The notes under the pieces: model-generated | The model's database searches: none | Seen by the model: only the letters and a program-made list of their open reading frames with translations | Told to the model about the DNA's origin: nothing | Shown: positions 15,651 through 24,635 of the stretch, piece after piece | Numbering within the stretch: position 1 is the first letter of the stretch | How the letters are laid out: each line of letters begins with the position of its first letter | NCBI GenBank assembly: GCA_015064685.1 | Contig: SVRT01000001.1 | Location: forward strand, 1-44,557 | Direction: 5' to 3' | DNA from: Oscillospiraceae bacterium | GTDB taxonomy: Bacteria > Bacillota > Clostridia > Oscillospirales > CAG-272 | DNA: 44,557 bases | Made by a program: the position numbers and the translations under genes

Positions 15651-16577
15651 ATGCAGACGATAAGTGTAAACAGAAGCGCAACGGCTGATGCGTTGCCTCC
15701 GTCGGTTATGAGAGCGTTGCCCTACCGACTTTCCGACGAGATACGTAGGACAACCTCACCTGCACGCATAGAAGAAATAAGGATGCGCGCTGACAGGCGT
15801 TGCTCTCTTGTAGTGTCCGGGCGCAACGTGATGCTTGAAACGGTGCTGGACCGCGCCGAGCTTTCAGCGGTACTCGAGGGAATGTGTCAGGGCTCGCTGT
15901 ATGCATTCAGCGACACGATAAACCAAGGTTACATTTCGCTTCCTGACGGAGTTCGGGTGGGCGTTTGCGGAAGGGCAGGCTGCGAGGGAGACAGAATAAT
16001 CGGAATATACGAGGTAAGCTCACTTTCCGTAAGAATTCCGCACCGAAGCCGCCCTCAGGGCGAGGAGATATGCAGGCTTCTTCACGGCTTCGACCGCACC
16101 TGCGGAGTCCTTGTCTACTCGCCGCCGGGTATCGGCAAGACTACTCTTCTTCGGTCTGTCGCGGTCATGCTTTCCTCGGGGGCGTGGAGCGATAATGCCT
16201 CTCCCCTACGCACTGTCGTGATAGACACGCGCGGAGAGCTTGCCTTTGCAAGCGAGGGCAGGGATCTTTGTCTTGACGTCCTCTCGGGTTATCCGCGAAG
16301 ACGTGGAATTGAAATTGCTACCAGGTGTCTTAATGCAGAGGTTATTATCTGTGACGAGATAGGTGACTATGAGGAGGCGATGTCTCTTGTAGCCTCGCAC
16401 AATTGCGGTGTGCCTCTGATCGCAAGCGCGCATGCGGGGAGCGTTGAGCAGCTGCTCTCACGCACGGGCTTGAGACTTTTACACGAGGCGAAGATCTTTG
16501 GAGCGTACGTTGGGATCAAGCGCGACGGGCGGGGCGGCTTTGTTTACGACGTTTGCCATCGTCGCTCGGATATGTAG
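15651..16577 (+). CDS. spoIIIAA: Stage III sporulation protein AA (ATPase)
   Basis: A 308-aa secretion-type ATPase of the SpoIIIA-SpoIIQ channel that joins mother cell and forespore. Walker A is P-P-G-I-G-K-T-T (about 157-164) and Walker B is V-I-I-C-D-E-I-G-D (about 231). The N-terminal half has R-I-E-E-I-R-M-R and Y-I-S-L-P-D-G-V-R-V-G-V-C-G-R, typical of SpoIIIAA. AAGGAGG lies before the ATG. It is the first gene of the eight-gene operon. In Bacillus the operon is controlled by sigma-E; I could not identify a convincing sigma-E promoter in the short gap after the preceding terminator. Confidence 0.95.
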   Translation: MQTISVNRSATADALPPSVMRALPYRLSDEIRRTTSPARIEEIRMRADRRCSLVVSGRNVMLETVLDRAELSAVLEGMCQGSLYAFSDTINQGYISLPDGVRVGVCGRAGCEGDRIIGIYEVSSLSVRIPHRSRPQGEEICRLLHGFDRTCGVLVYSPPGIGKTTLLRSVAVMLSSGAWSDNASPLRTVVIDTRGELAFASEGRDLCLDVLSGYPRRRGIEIATRCLNAEVIICDEIGDYEEAMSLVASHNCGVPLIASAHAGSVEQLLSRTGLRLLHEAKIFGAYVGIKRDGRGGFVYDVCHRRSDM

Positions 16578-16586
16578 GGAGGGTGC

Positions 16587-17060
16587 ATGACGGTAAAGCT
16601 TATTGGAGGTCTGATTTTCGGTCTTTCGGGGGTGATAATGGCACTGTCATACCGACGCTTCCAGCTAAGGAAGCTTGTGACCGTGGACGGATTTATTTCC
16701 TTGCTTTTTTACATCAAGGGACAGATCGAGTGCTTTGCGCGTCCGAGATCAGATATTCTTGCAACGCTCCCGTTGGAGATCTTTAGCGCGTGCAACTGTC
16801 CGCACGGAGCCGCTACGCTTGAGGAGCTTGTCGAGGCGAGCAGGATCTATCTTGACGATGAGGCATTGCGCCTTGTGTCATCCTTTGCGTCTGAGTTCGG
16901 CAGTACCTTCAGGGACGAGCAATTGCGCAGGTGCGATTATTATATTTCGGCACTCAGCGAGGAAAGGCGAAGGGTGTTCGCTTCGGTCAATTCAAAGGGG
17001 AAAGCAGGCGGTGCGCTTTGGATATGCGCGTGCATCGCGATAATCATTCTGCTCTGGTAA
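16587..17060 (+). CDS. spoIIIAB: Stage III sporulation protein AB
   Basis: A 157-aa protein with a membrane helix at each end (I-G-G-L-I-F-G-L-S-G-V-I-M-A-L near the N-terminus and I-C-A-C-I-A-I-I-I-L-L-W at the C-terminus) and a helical middle, the GspF-like pattern of SpoIIIAB. The R-R-F-Q-L-R-K-L segment after the first helix is typical. It starts 9 nt after spoIIIAA with GGAGGG before the ATG. It is expected to be a membrane platform component of the channel. Confidence 0.92.
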   Translation: MTVKLIGGLIFGLSGVIMALSYRRFQLRKLVTVDGFISLLFYIKGQIECFARPRSDILATLPLEIFSACNCPHGAATLEELVEASRIYLDDEALRLVSSFASEFGSTFRDEQLRRCDYYISALSEERRRVFASVNSKGKAGGALWICACIAIIILLW

Positions 17061-17085
17061 AAGCAAAAAGGAGAGATACATAGAA

Positions 17086-17286
17086 GTGTTGGATATCGGA
17101 ATCATACTGAAGGTCGCAGGGGTGGGGATACTCGTCTCTGCGGCAACGCAGATACTTTCAAAATCGGGACGGGACGAGCAGTCCATGCTTGTCACGATCG
17201 CGGGGATAATCGTGGTGCTGATCATGCTTGTGGGCGAGATAGAAAAGCTTTTTGAGCTTGTTTGCTCTGTTTTTGGCTTCGGATGA
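17086..17286 (+). CDS. spoIIIAC: Stage III sporulation protein AC
   Basis: A 66-aa protein with two hydrophobic helices, the normal size and shape for SpoIIIAC: I-I-L-K-V-A-G-V-G-I-L-V, then K-S-G-R-D-E-Q, then a second helix. The start codon is GTG at 17086 (TTG follows at once), with AAGGAG 12 nt upstream, a longer gap than usual. The stop overlaps the ATG of spoIIIAD (ATGA), implying translational coupling. Confidence 0.93.
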   Translation: MLDIGIILKVAGVGILVSAATQILSKSGRDEQSMLVTIAGIIVVLIMLVGEIEKLFELVCSVFGFG

Positions 17287-17690
17287 GTGATAGTCTTTTC
17301 AAGCTTTTCGGGGGAGCGGTCCTGTGCGTCATACTGATAATTATTCTCAAAAGGGAAAGCCCAGACACTGCGCTCACGTTTCGTATGATAGCAGGGGTAG
17401 GTCTTGCGATAGCCTGTCTGTCGTTGATCTCCCCGATAATTGACTATATCAAGGAGCTTTGTGAGTCGTTTGGCGGTGGTGAGGGGCTCTCGGATTCGGT
17501 ATCGGTTTTAATAAAGGCGCTCGGAGTGTCTCTGCTTACTCACATCTGTGCTACGGTCTGCCGTGACGCGGGAGAGGGCAGTCTTGCTTATTACGTTGAG
17601 CTTGGAGGAAAGGTGGAGATCCTGATTTTGTCCTTGCCACTGATAAAGCAGATAATGGATCTTGCAATCGAGCTTCTGGAGATGGGGTGA
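17283..17690 (+). CDS. spoIIIAD: Stage III sporulation protein AD
   Basis: A 135-aa protein with several hydrophobic segments, matching SpoIIIAD length. The ATG at 17283 overlaps the spoIIIAC stop; the longer frame from 17262 lies inside spoIIIAC. Recognisable segments are F-R-M-I-A-G-V-G-L-A-I-A and the G-V-S-L-L-T-H-I-C-A-T-V-C-R-D-A-G-E region conserved in the family. With SpoIIIAC it is thought to form a small membrane ring of the channel. Confidence 0.93.
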   Translation: MSDSLFKLFGGAVLCVILIIILKRESPDTALTFRMIAGVGLAIACLSLISPIIDYIKELCESFGGGEGLSDSVSVLIKALGVSLLTHICATVCRDAGEGSLAYYVELGGKVEILILSLPLIKQIMDLAIELLEMG

Positions 17691-17697
17691 AACACGG

Positions 17698-18864
17698 ATG
17701 AATGATAAAAGAAAGGTATATCGCTTTTTGCGCTATATAGCCTTATGCTTCGTTACGGTGCTTCTTTTCATACTTGGAACGGTAAATATTGCTGCTGAGG
17801 GTGAGGAGGAAACTGTGCCTGGGGAATACGGTGACTTTATTGATTCACTTGATCCGTCCGTCACGGACAAGCTTCCCGACTCCGCTTTTTCCTCTGATCC
17901 CGAGGAGATTGAAAAGGCCGCCAAGCTCTTGTCTGATCCTCAAAGTGTACTGTCGATGATGCTATCACTTCTTGGAGATGGGATAAAGAATATAATTCCG
18001 ACACTCGTGATAATTCTGGGTGTCGTGATCCTCGCCTCTCTCGTCACGCTTATAGCATCGAATTGCGGAGGACTTTCGCGCTCGGTCGAGATCTGCATCA
18101 GGTTATGCACGTTTTGCTCGATATCCGGAGTGGCGACCTACTGTGTAGAATCGCTTTCTGTATATTTCGAAAGGCTTTTTGCGGCGATGACATCTTTTGT
18201 GCCGCTAAGTGCCGCGCTTTTCGCAATGGGTGGCAATCTCAATGCGGCGGTCACTAATTCCGCTTCCCTTGGTACGGTTCTCGCCGTATGCGAGTTCTTC
18301 TTTACTAAAACAGCTATTCCGCTTTTCTCGGTGTGTCTTTGTCTCTCTCTGCTTTCGGTGTTTGACGGGATAGGGTCCGTCACCGGCGGAAGCATAAGCG
18401 CGAGGATAAGAAAATGGTATATGACCGCGCTTTCATTTCTTACGTTGATTATGACGTTCGCGATTGCGGGGAGTAACCTGCTTGCATCTAAAGCGGACAA
18501 CCTCGCTATGAGGGGAATGAAGTTTGCCGTCAGCAGCTTTGTTCCCGTATCAGGAGGTACTCTATCTTCCACTCTTGGCACTCTGGCGGCATCGGTCGAG
18601 GTGCTGCGCGGCAGTGTGGGAGTTATTGGCATTGCCGCGTTACTGTTTTTACTCCTACCGACTGTCATAGAGCTTGCTCTCCTTCGCGGAGTATTCGCCA
18701 TTTGCGGATTTTGTGCGTCGGTGCTTGGGTGCAGCGGAGAATCAAAGCTGCTTGGCGAGCTTGATTCGTTGTACGGCTTTCTTGAGGGGCTTGCGGCATT
18801 GAGCGCGGCAGTCTTCGTGATAGCCCTCGGTATTTTCTCGTGTGTTGCAACGCCTTTTTCATAA
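17698..18864 (+). CDS. spoIIIAE: Stage III sporulation protein AE
   Basis: A 388-aa polytopic membrane protein with a signal peptide or first helix at about 10-32, an acidic extracytoplasmic stretch (E-G-E-E-E-T-V-P-G-E-Y), and about seven more helices. N-S-A-S-L-G-T, G-M-K-F-A-V-S-S-F-V-P-V-S-G-G-T and L-G-T-L-A-A-S are typical of SpoIIIAE. The ATG at 17698 follows the spoIIIAD stop by 7 nt; the upstream frame to 17662 is inside spoIIIAD. It is the largest membrane component of the channel. Confidence 0.94.
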   Translation: MNDKRKVYRFLRYIALCFVTVLLFILGTVNIAAEGEEETVPGEYGDFIDSLDPSVTDKLPDSAFSSDPEEIEKAAKLLSDPQSVLSMMLSLLGDGIKNIIPTLVIILGVVILASLVTLIASNCGGLSRSVEICIRLCTFCSISGVATYCVESLSVYFERLFAAMTSFVPLSAALFAMGGNLNAAVTNSASLGTVLAVCEFFFTKTAIPLFSVCLCLSLLSVFDGIGSVTGGSISARIRKWYMTALSFLTLIMTFAIAGSNLLASKADNLAMRGMKFAVSSFVPVSGGTLSSTLGTLAASVEVLRGSVGVIGIAALLFLLLPTVIELALLRGVFAICGFCASVLGCSGESKLLGELDSLYGFLEGLAALSAAVFVIALGIFSCVATPFS

Positions 18865-19001
18865 AAGTGGGGGAGAATATATAAAAATATATTCATAAAG
18901 CGGCATTGAGTGGTGCATTTGTGGTTAAATATTGGCAATTTAAGTCGATAAGGTGGGAAAACGTATTAAATAATGTTTGCGTGGGTGCGAGGTGTCGCAA
19001 A

Positions 19002-19481
19002 ATGAAGGGATATATAATCACTGTAATATGTGTTTCAATAATCGGATCGCTGGTATCTCTTCTTTCTCCCGACGGAGAGAGTGGTGGACTCGGCAGGCAT
19101 ACAAGGCAAATTTTTGGACTTTGTGTTATAATTATTTGCATTATTCCAATAAAAGATATGATAAATGGGATAAAGGAGCTAAATATCGAGCTTGTGGGAG
19201 ATACGATCGAAGGAGAGAGCGACCGATATGAAGAATTATTCAATGAAGCGTATGGAGAGGCGGAGTTGAAGAATTTGAAAAACGGAATAAAACAGATGCT
19301 TTTGGATAAATTTGACATTGATATGTCTGAAAATGACGTATCTGTCGCGCTATCGGAATCCGGTAATATTGATCGCATTTCGATAACCCTGTACGGGAGC
19401 GCGGTCTTTAAGGACACGGGGGCGATCGAAGATTATCTGTCGCAGCTGTTCGGTTGCGAAATAATTTCAATAATAGGGTAG
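19002..19481 (+). CDS. spoIIIAF: Stage III sporulation protein AF
   Basis: A 159-aa protein with two N-terminal membrane helices (about 3-22 and 34-51) and a soluble C-terminal domain, as in SpoIIIAF (ring-building motif type). The G-R-H-T-R-Q-I-F-G-L-C segment between the helices resembles the family. GAGGTG at 18989-18994 is spaced 7 nt from the ATG at 19002, so the longer frame to 18906 is rejected. The 137-nt gap after spoIIIAE is the longest in the operon and contains a small A+T-rich palindrome (GAATATATAAAAATATATTC, 18871-18890). Confidence 0.85.
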   Translation: MKGYIITVICVSIIGSLVSLLSPDGESGGLGRHTRQIFGLCVIIICIIPIKDMINGIKELNIELVGDTIEGESDRYEELFNEAYGEAELKNLKNGIKQMLLDKFDIDMSENDVSVALSESGNIDRISITLYGSAVFKDTGAIEDYLSQLFGCEIISIIG

Positions 19482-19489
19482 GAGATACA

Positions 19490-20026
19490 ATGACACAAAA
19501 CAATGACATAAAGGACATAGTTGGCACTGTTTCACATATGAAAAAGCGAGGAACGCTGAAGATTCTTTTGATCGCGCTTGCGGTCGGTATTACTCTGTTT
19601 TTTATCGGAAGCACGGTCATTTCGGATGATAAGGAGGATGAAAAACAGAATGACGAAGTGACGGAGCTTATAGGATTCTTTGATTATAAGGAGCTGATGG
19701 AGAAAGAGATCGAGGGGTTATGCTCGTCGGTTTCAGGTGTAAAGAGCGTTAAAGCGGTCGTTTTCTTCAGCGAGGTTGGAGGTAGCCTTTACGCGCAGAA
19801 CACCCAGTCCGGGAGCACGGGAAACGATAAGACCGAATACGTGATAATCGGGAGCGGAACAAACGCGCACGCTCTGTATCTTGGGGAGAGCCTGCCGACA
19901 CTATCCGGAATAGGTGTCGCGTGTGATACGGGAGGCAATGAGGACACGCGAAACGAGCTTTTATGTCTGCTTAGTGCGACCTACGGCTTGCCGATGACAC
20001 GGATATACGTAAGCGAGCTTGAATAA
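19490..20026 (+). CDS. spoIIIAG: Stage III sporulation protein AG
   Basis: A 178-aa protein with a cytoplasmic N-terminus (about 25 aa), one membrane helix (K-I-L-L-I-A-L-A-V-G-I-T-L-F-F-I) and an intermembrane-space domain containing V-S-G-V-K-S-V-K-A-V-V, the ring-building motif of SpoIIIAG. In Bacillus this protein forms a large oligomeric ring between mother cell and forespore. TAGGAG precedes the ATG, which lies 8 nt after spoIIIAF. Confidence 0.92.
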   Translation: MTQNNDIKDIVGTVSHMKKRGTLKILLIALAVGITLFFIGSTVISDDKEDEKQNDEVTELIGFFDYKELMEKEIEGLCSSVSGVKSVKAVVFFSEVGGSLYAQNTQSGSTGNDKTEYVIIGSGTNAHALYLGESLPTLSGIGVACDTGGNEDTRNELLCLLSATYGLPMTRIYVSELE

Positions 20027-20122
20027 ATTTATTTGCGTTCTTGCCTGTCCTTGTGGCATATTAGGAAAAAACGAAAAATATATTATAGCGTAAAACAAAT
20101 ACATTTCACGGAGGATAATGGA

Positions 20123-20713
20123 ATGGCATTCAAGGAAAAATGGGAATCGGTTAAAAACTTTTTTATGAAATCGGGCAAGAGAAATCTTATTATCGCGTGC
20201 GCCGTAGTGCTTATCGGCGCGGCGGTATGGATCAATTGGCTTGTATTTTCCGATAAGGACAAAGGGGGATACGATTATTCGCAGAGCACCGGAATGAGCG
20301 GTGAGCTTGACAACAGTAAGAACCCTACGTCGGGAAACACCGACGCAAGTACAAACGATGCGGACAGCTATTTTACGACCGCGCAGGTAAGCCGTCAGAG
20401 AGCAAGAGACGAGGCGCTTGAGGTACTTAACGCGGTTATCGAAAATGCAAACGCGACGGAAGAGGTAAAGGCTGAGGCTGTTGCCGAGATCACAAAGATC
20501 TCTCTTGAGATGGAGCAGGAAGCGGATATCGAGTCCCTTCTTATTTCAAAGGGGTTTGAAAAGTGCGTGGCTGTGGTCAACGGCGAGACCGCAAGTATCG
20601 TTGTTAAATGCTCCGAGCAGCTGACACCTGCGCAGCTTGCGCAGATAAACGCATCGGTTTATGAGGTTGCCGGCATTGAGCCGATCAATATAACTATCGT
20701 AGGAAAGAAATAA
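20123..20713 (+). CDS. spoIIIAH: Stage III sporulation protein AH
   Basis: A 196-aa protein with one membrane helix (L-I-I-A-C-A-V-V-L-I-G-A-A-V-W-I at about 25-40), a low-complexity linker, a long coiled-coil starting F-T-T-A-Q-V-S-R-Q-R-A-R-D-E-A-L, and a C-terminal ring-building domain (C-V-A-V-V-N...V-V-K-C). This is the SpoIIIAH pattern, which contacts SpoIIQ from the forespore side. CGGAGGAT precedes the ATG at 20123; upstream codons to 20033 are not needed. It is the last gene of the operon, followed by a terminator. Confidence 0.95.
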   Translation: MAFKEKWESVKNFFMKSGKRNLIIACAVVLIGAAVWINWLVFSDKDKGGYDYSQSTGMSGELDNSKNPTSGNTDASTNDADSYFTTAQVSRQRARDEALEVLNAVIENANATEEVKAEAVAEITKISLEMEQEADIESLLISKGFEKCVAVVNGETASIVVKCSEQLTPAQLAQINASVYEVAGIEPINITIVGKK

Positions 20714-20727
20714 TTTGTTGATTTATA

Positions 20728-20770
20728 AATCGGAGGTTGGTAGATTGCCGTCCTCCGATTGCTTTTTTTA
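20728..20770 (+). terminator. Terminator of the spoIIIA operon
   Basis: AATCGGAGG (20728-20736) pairs perfectly with CCTCCGATT, followed by GCTTTTTTT. Confidence 0.92.
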
Positions 20771-20852
20771 GGCGAATTTTTAAATTTTGGCTCAAAACAG
20801 GAGATGCTTGCATAGAATATATCGAATACACATGGAGGGGGCTGAGCAGTCT

Positions 20853-21902
20853 ATGCAACACAAATATTTTGCGGCATCTAACTCCGCGCAGGGCTTTAAA
20901 AATTATTATCCCGAGGTCTTTGCGCGAGCCGATCACCTTTACATAATCAAGGGCGGACCCGGAACGGGGAAAAGCTCTTTTATGAAAAAATATGCAAGGC
21001 AGGCGGAGGCAGATGGGCTTGTATGTGAATATTATTATTGCTCGAGCGATCCGTCGTCTCTTGACGGAGTCTTGATACACGGCAAGGAAAGGATCATAGG
21101 ATTTCTCGACGGCACGGCTCCTCACGTCAGCGAGCCCAGGTTTCCCGGAGCGCGTGAGGAGATAGTTAATCTCGGTGAGCTTTGGAACACCGAGCTTCTT
21201 GTAAAGCAGAAAAATGAGATAATAGCCTTGAGTGAGCGCAAAAGCGCGGAATATAGGAGCGCGTACACGTTTTTACGCTCGGTTGGCAATCTCAGAGCGG
21301 TGAGTGACGGTCTTCTTGAGGAGGTTCTTGACAGAGCGAAGCTTCGCTCGGCGGTAGCACGTCTTATAAAGGATCTGCCAAGCGGTAAAATGAGTTATAT
21401 TCCGTCTGTGCTTGATTCTGTATCGATGAGCGGACGGATAAGACTTGACACCTTTGCAAAAAATGCGAAAAAGCTTTACGTTGTAAGTGATTTTTACGGT
21501 GTCGGACAGATCTTCCTGACCGCGCTTTTCGAGGCACTCAAGGAATGCGAGATTTTTGCGCGAGTTTCCTTTGACCCTGTATGTTCCGACAGGGTAGACG
21601 GAATATTTCTCGAAAAAGACAGGGTCGCGTTCGTTACAGAGAGAAACAGCTTTGTTGAGGGTGATGAGGACGGTTTGCGAGACGTTGAAATAATTCAAAT
21701 AAATTCAAAACGCTTTGTTGATGTTGAAGGCTTGCGCGATATACGTAGTGAACTGAGATACACTGCAAGATTGGCACAAAGCTCGCTTGACGGCGCGCTT
21801 CATTCGCTATCAAAAGCGAAAATATATCATTTTCTTCTCGAGGACATTTACGGAAAAACGATGGATTGGAAAAGATTTGGTGAGATAGATATAAAAATGT
21901 AA
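20853..21902 (+). CDS. P-loop ATPase with degenerate second nucleotide domain (PRK06851-like)
   Basis: A 349-aa soluble protein. The first domain has a perfect Walker A in I-I-K-G-G-P-G-T-G-K-S-S-F-M-K-K, followed by Y-Y-C-S-S-D-P-S-S-L-D-G-V and a D-G-T-A-P-H motif. This resembles PRK06851-type proteins of spore-forming Firmicutes, which carry two P-loop domains and have no clear role. The second domain repeats the pattern (Y-V-V-S-D-F-Y-G-V-G-Q-I-F-L...F-D-P-V-C-S-D-R-V-D-G-I) but its loop lacks the lysine, so it probably cannot bind ATP in the same way. The ATG at 20853 follows GGAGGGG by 12 nt; an in-frame ATG at 20832 is possible. It lies after the spoIIIA terminator. Confidence 0.7.
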   Translation: MQHKYFAASNSAQGFKNYYPEVFARADHLYIIKGGPGTGKSSFMKKYARQAEADGLVCEYYYCSSDPSSLDGVLIHGKERIIGFLDGTAPHVSEPRFPGAREEIVNLGELWNTELLVKQKNEIIALSERKSAEYRSAYTFLRSVGNLRAVSDGLLEEVLDRAKLRSAVARLIKDLPSGKMSYIPSVLDSVSMSGRIRLDTFAKNAKKLYVVSDFYGVGQIFLTALFEALKECEIFARVSFDPVCSDRVDGIFLEKDRVAFVTERNSFVEGDEDGLRDVEIIQINSKRFVDVEGLRDIRSELRYTARLAQSSLDGALHSLSKAKIYHFLLEDIYGKTMDWKRFGEIDIKM

Positions 21903-21905
21903 AAA

Positions 21906-21940
21906 AAGACCTTGCAGAAAGGATCTGCAAGGTCAATTTT
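21906..21940. terminator. Bidirectional terminator between the ATPase gene and ppdK
   Basis: GACCTTGCAGA (21908-21918) pairs perfectly with TCTGCAAGGTC (21924-21934). T-runs follow on both strands, strongest after the minus-strand ppdK. Confidence 0.92.
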
Positions 21941-21956
21941 GTTATTTAGCTTTAAA

Positions 21957-24581
21957 TTAGCCCTTGATAGCTGCCTGAGCTGCTGCAAGACGTGCGATCG
22001 GTACTCTGAAGGGAGAGCAGGATACGTAGTCAAGGCCGATCTTGTGGCAGAACTCAACGGATGTGGGGTCACCACCGTGCTCACCGCAGATACCTACGTG
22101 GAGGTGCTCGTTAGCGGGTCTGCCGAGGGTTACTGCCATATTCATGAGCTTACCAACACCTGTGGTGTCGAGCTTAGCGAAGGGATCGTTCTCGAAGATC
22201 TTAGCGTCGTAGTAAGCGCCGAGGAATTTGCCTGCGTCGTCACGGGAGAAGCCGTAGGTCATCTGAGTAAGGTCGTTAGTACCGAAGCAGAAGAAGTCTG
22301 CGTTCTTTGCGATCTCATCAGCTGTGAGGCATGCTCTCGGGATCTCGATCATGGTACCAACCTCATACTTGAGGGAAGCGCCTGCTGCTGCGATCTCAGC
22401 GTCAGCGGTTGCAACAACAACTGCCTTAACGTACTTGAGCTCCTTAACGTCGCCTACGAGAGGAATCATGATCTCGGGAACCATGTTCCAATCGGGATGA
22501 TTCTTCTGAACGTTGATAGCCGCGCGGATAACTGCCTTTGTCTGCATTGCTGCGATCTCAGGATATGTTACTGCGAGACGGCATCCACGGTGACCCATCA
22601 TGGGGTTGAACTCATGAAGCGATGCGATAATAGCCTTGATGTCCTCAACGCTCTTGTTCTGCGCCTTAGCGAGGAGAGCGATGTCCTCCTCAGTTGTGGG
22701 AACGAACTCGTGGAGCGGGGGGTCAAGGAATCTGATACATACAGGGCATCCCTCGAGAGCCTCGTAGAGCTTCTCGAAGTCGGACTGCTGGTAGGGAAGG
22801 ATCTTATCAAGAGCAACCTCTCTCTCAGCAGCTGTATCGGAGCAGATCATCTCACGGAAAGCAGCGATTCTGTCTGCCTCGAAGAACATATGCTCTGTAC
22901 GGCAAAGACCGATACCCTCAGCACCGAGCTCGCGAGCCTTCTTAGCGTCTGCGGGTGTATCAGCGTTTGTTCTTACCTTGAGAGTACGGAACTCGTCAGC
23001 CCAACCCATGATCGTGCCGAAGTTACCGGAGATCTCAGCGTCAACGGTAGGAATAAGACCGTCGTAGATGTTACCTGTGGAACCGTCGATGGAGATGTAG
23101 TCGCCCTCGTGGTAGGTCTTACCTGCGAGCTCGAACTTCTTGTTCTCTTCATCCATCTTAATATCGCCGCAACCGGAAACGCAGCACTTACCCATACCAC
23201 GAGCAACAACTGCTGCGTGAGATGTCATACCACCGCGAACGGTGAGGATACCCTGAGCTGCCTTCATACCGGTAATGTCCTCGGGAGAAGTCTCAAGACG
23301 AACAAGAACTACCTTCTTGCCTGCTGCCTTCCAAGCCTCAGCATCCTCAGCAGAGAATACTATCTGACCGCAAGCCGCACCGGGAGATGCGCCAAGACCC
23401 TTACCCATAGGAGTAGCAGCCTTGAGAGCCTTTGCGTCGAACTGGGGATGGAGAAGTGTGTCAAGGTTTCTGGGGTCGATCATAAGAACGGCCTCTTCCT
23501 TGGTCTTGTGACCCTCGTTGACGAGGTCAACAGCGATCTGGAGAGCTGCGGGAGCAGTACGCTTTCCGTTTCTGGTCTGGAGCATGTAGAGCTTCTCGTT
23601 CTCGATAGTGAACTCCATGTCCTGCATATCGTGGTAGTGGTTCTCAAGGATCTCGCAAACCTTTACGAACTGCTCGTAGGCTGCGGGGAACTTGTTAGCC
23701 ATTTCCTGAATAGGCATAGGTGTACGTACACCTGCAACAACGTCCTCACCCTGAGCGTTGGTAAGGAACTCACCCATGAGCTTCTTCTCACCGGTAGCGG
23801 GGTCACGTGTGAACGCAACACCGGTTCCGCAGTTCTCGCCCATGTTACCGAATGCCATTGCCTGTACGTTTACAGCGGTACCCCAGCTGTAGGGGATATC
23901 GTTGTCGCGGCGGTATACGTTTGCTCTGGGGTTATCCCAAGAACGGAATACTGCCTTAACAGCTCCGATGAGCTGCTCCTTAGGATCGGAGGGGAAGTCT
24001 GCGCCGATCTTAGCCTTGTACTCAGCCTTGAACTGGTTAGCAAGCTCCTTAAGATCGTCAGCAGTAAGCTCAACGTCGAGCTTAACGCCCTTTTCTTCCT
24101 TCATCTTATCGATGAGCTCCTCGAAGTACTTCTTACCGACTTCCATAACGACGTCGGAGTACATCTGGATAAATCTACGGTAGCAGTCGTATGCCCAACG
24201 AGCATTGCCGGACTTCTTAGCCATAACCTCAACAACCTCCTCGTTAAGACCGAGGTTGAGGATGGTGTCCATCATACCGGGCATGGATGCACGTGCGCCC
24301 GAACGAACCGAAACGAGAAGAGGATTCTCGAGGTCGCCGAACTTCTTGCCTGTAACGCCTTCCATCTTAACGATGTATTCCATGATCTCAGCCATGATCT
24401 CATCGTTGATCTGTCTGCCGTCCTCATAGTACTGAGTGCAAGCCTCTGTGGAAATGGTGAAGCCCTGGGGAACGGGAAGACCGATGTTGGTCATCTCTGC
24501 GAGGTTCGCACCCTTACCGCCGAGGATCTCACGCATGTTTGCATTACCTTCTGTAAAGAGGTAACAATACTTCTTTGCCAT
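21957..24581 (-). CDS. ppdK: Pyruvate, phosphate dikinase
   Basis: A cytoplasmic enzyme that interconverts pyruvate, ATP and phosphate with phosphoenolpyruvate, AMP and pyrophosphate. The 874-aa length is normal. In order: an ATP-grasp domain starting G-G-K-G-A-N-L-A-E-M; the swivelling phosphohistidine domain with G-G-M-T-S-H-A-A-V-V-A-R (catalytic His near 455); and the PEP/pyruvate TIM barrel with M-M-G-H-R-G-C-R-L, F-G-T-N-D-L-T-Q-M-T and the C-terminal C-G-E-H-G-G-D-P. GGAGGA is well spaced from the ATG. The gene is monocistronic with a leader of about 300 nt that holds the covarying element at 24636-24794. Codon use is strongly biased, like pnp. Confidence 0.98.
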   Translation of the reverse strand: MAKKYCYLFTEGNANMREILGGKGANLAEMTNIGLPVPQGFTISTEACTQYYEDGRQINDEIMAEIMEYIVKMEGVTGKKFGDLENPLLVSVRSGARASMPGMMDTILNLGLNEEVVEVMAKKSGNARWAYDCYRRFIQMYSDVVMEVGKKYFEELIDKMKEEKGVKLDVELTADDLKELANQFKAEYKAKIGADFPSDPKEQLIGAVKAVFRSWDNPRANVYRRDNDIPYSWGTAVNVQAMAFGNMGENCGTGVAFTRDPATGEKKLMGEFLTNAQGEDVVAGVRTPMPIQEMANKFPAAYEQFVKVCEILENHYHDMQDMEFTIENEKLYMLQTRNGKRTAPAALQIAVDLVNEGHKTKEEAVLMIDPRNLDTLLHPQFDAKALKAATPMGKGLGASPGAACGQIVFSAEDAEAWKAAGKKVVLVRLETSPEDITGMKAAQGILTVRGGMTSHAAVVARGMGKCCVSGCGDIKMDEENKKFELAGKTYHEGDYISIDGSTGNIYDGLIPTVDAEISGNFGTIMGWADEFRTLKVRTNADTPADAKKARELGAEGIGLCRTEHMFFEADRIAAFREMICSDTAAEREVALDKILPYQQSDFEKLYEALEGCPVCIRFLDPPLHEFVPTTEEDIALLAKAQNKSVEDIKAIIASLHEFNPMMGHRGCRLAVTYPEIAAMQTKAVIRAAINVQKNHPDWNMVPEIMIPLVGDVKELKYVKAVVVATADAEIAAAGASLKYEVGTMIEIPRACLTADEIAKNADFFCFGTNDLTQMTYGFSRDDAGKFLGAYYDAKIFENDPFAKLDTTGVGKLMNMAVTLGRPANEHLHVGICGEHGGDPTSVEFCHKIGLDYVSCSPFRVPIARLAAAQAAIKG

Positions 24582-24635
24582 TGGATTAGTCCTCCATATA
24601 TAAAAAATTTTTACCTGTTTTGTCGATTTTAAAAT

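Noticed and set aside
21912..24632. 906-aa open frame on the plus strand opposite ppdK
   Set aside because: It is the exact antisense of a highly biased, clearly genuine ppdK gene. Its composition (Cys, Leu, Ser, Val-rich) resembles no protein and it has no ribosome binding site.
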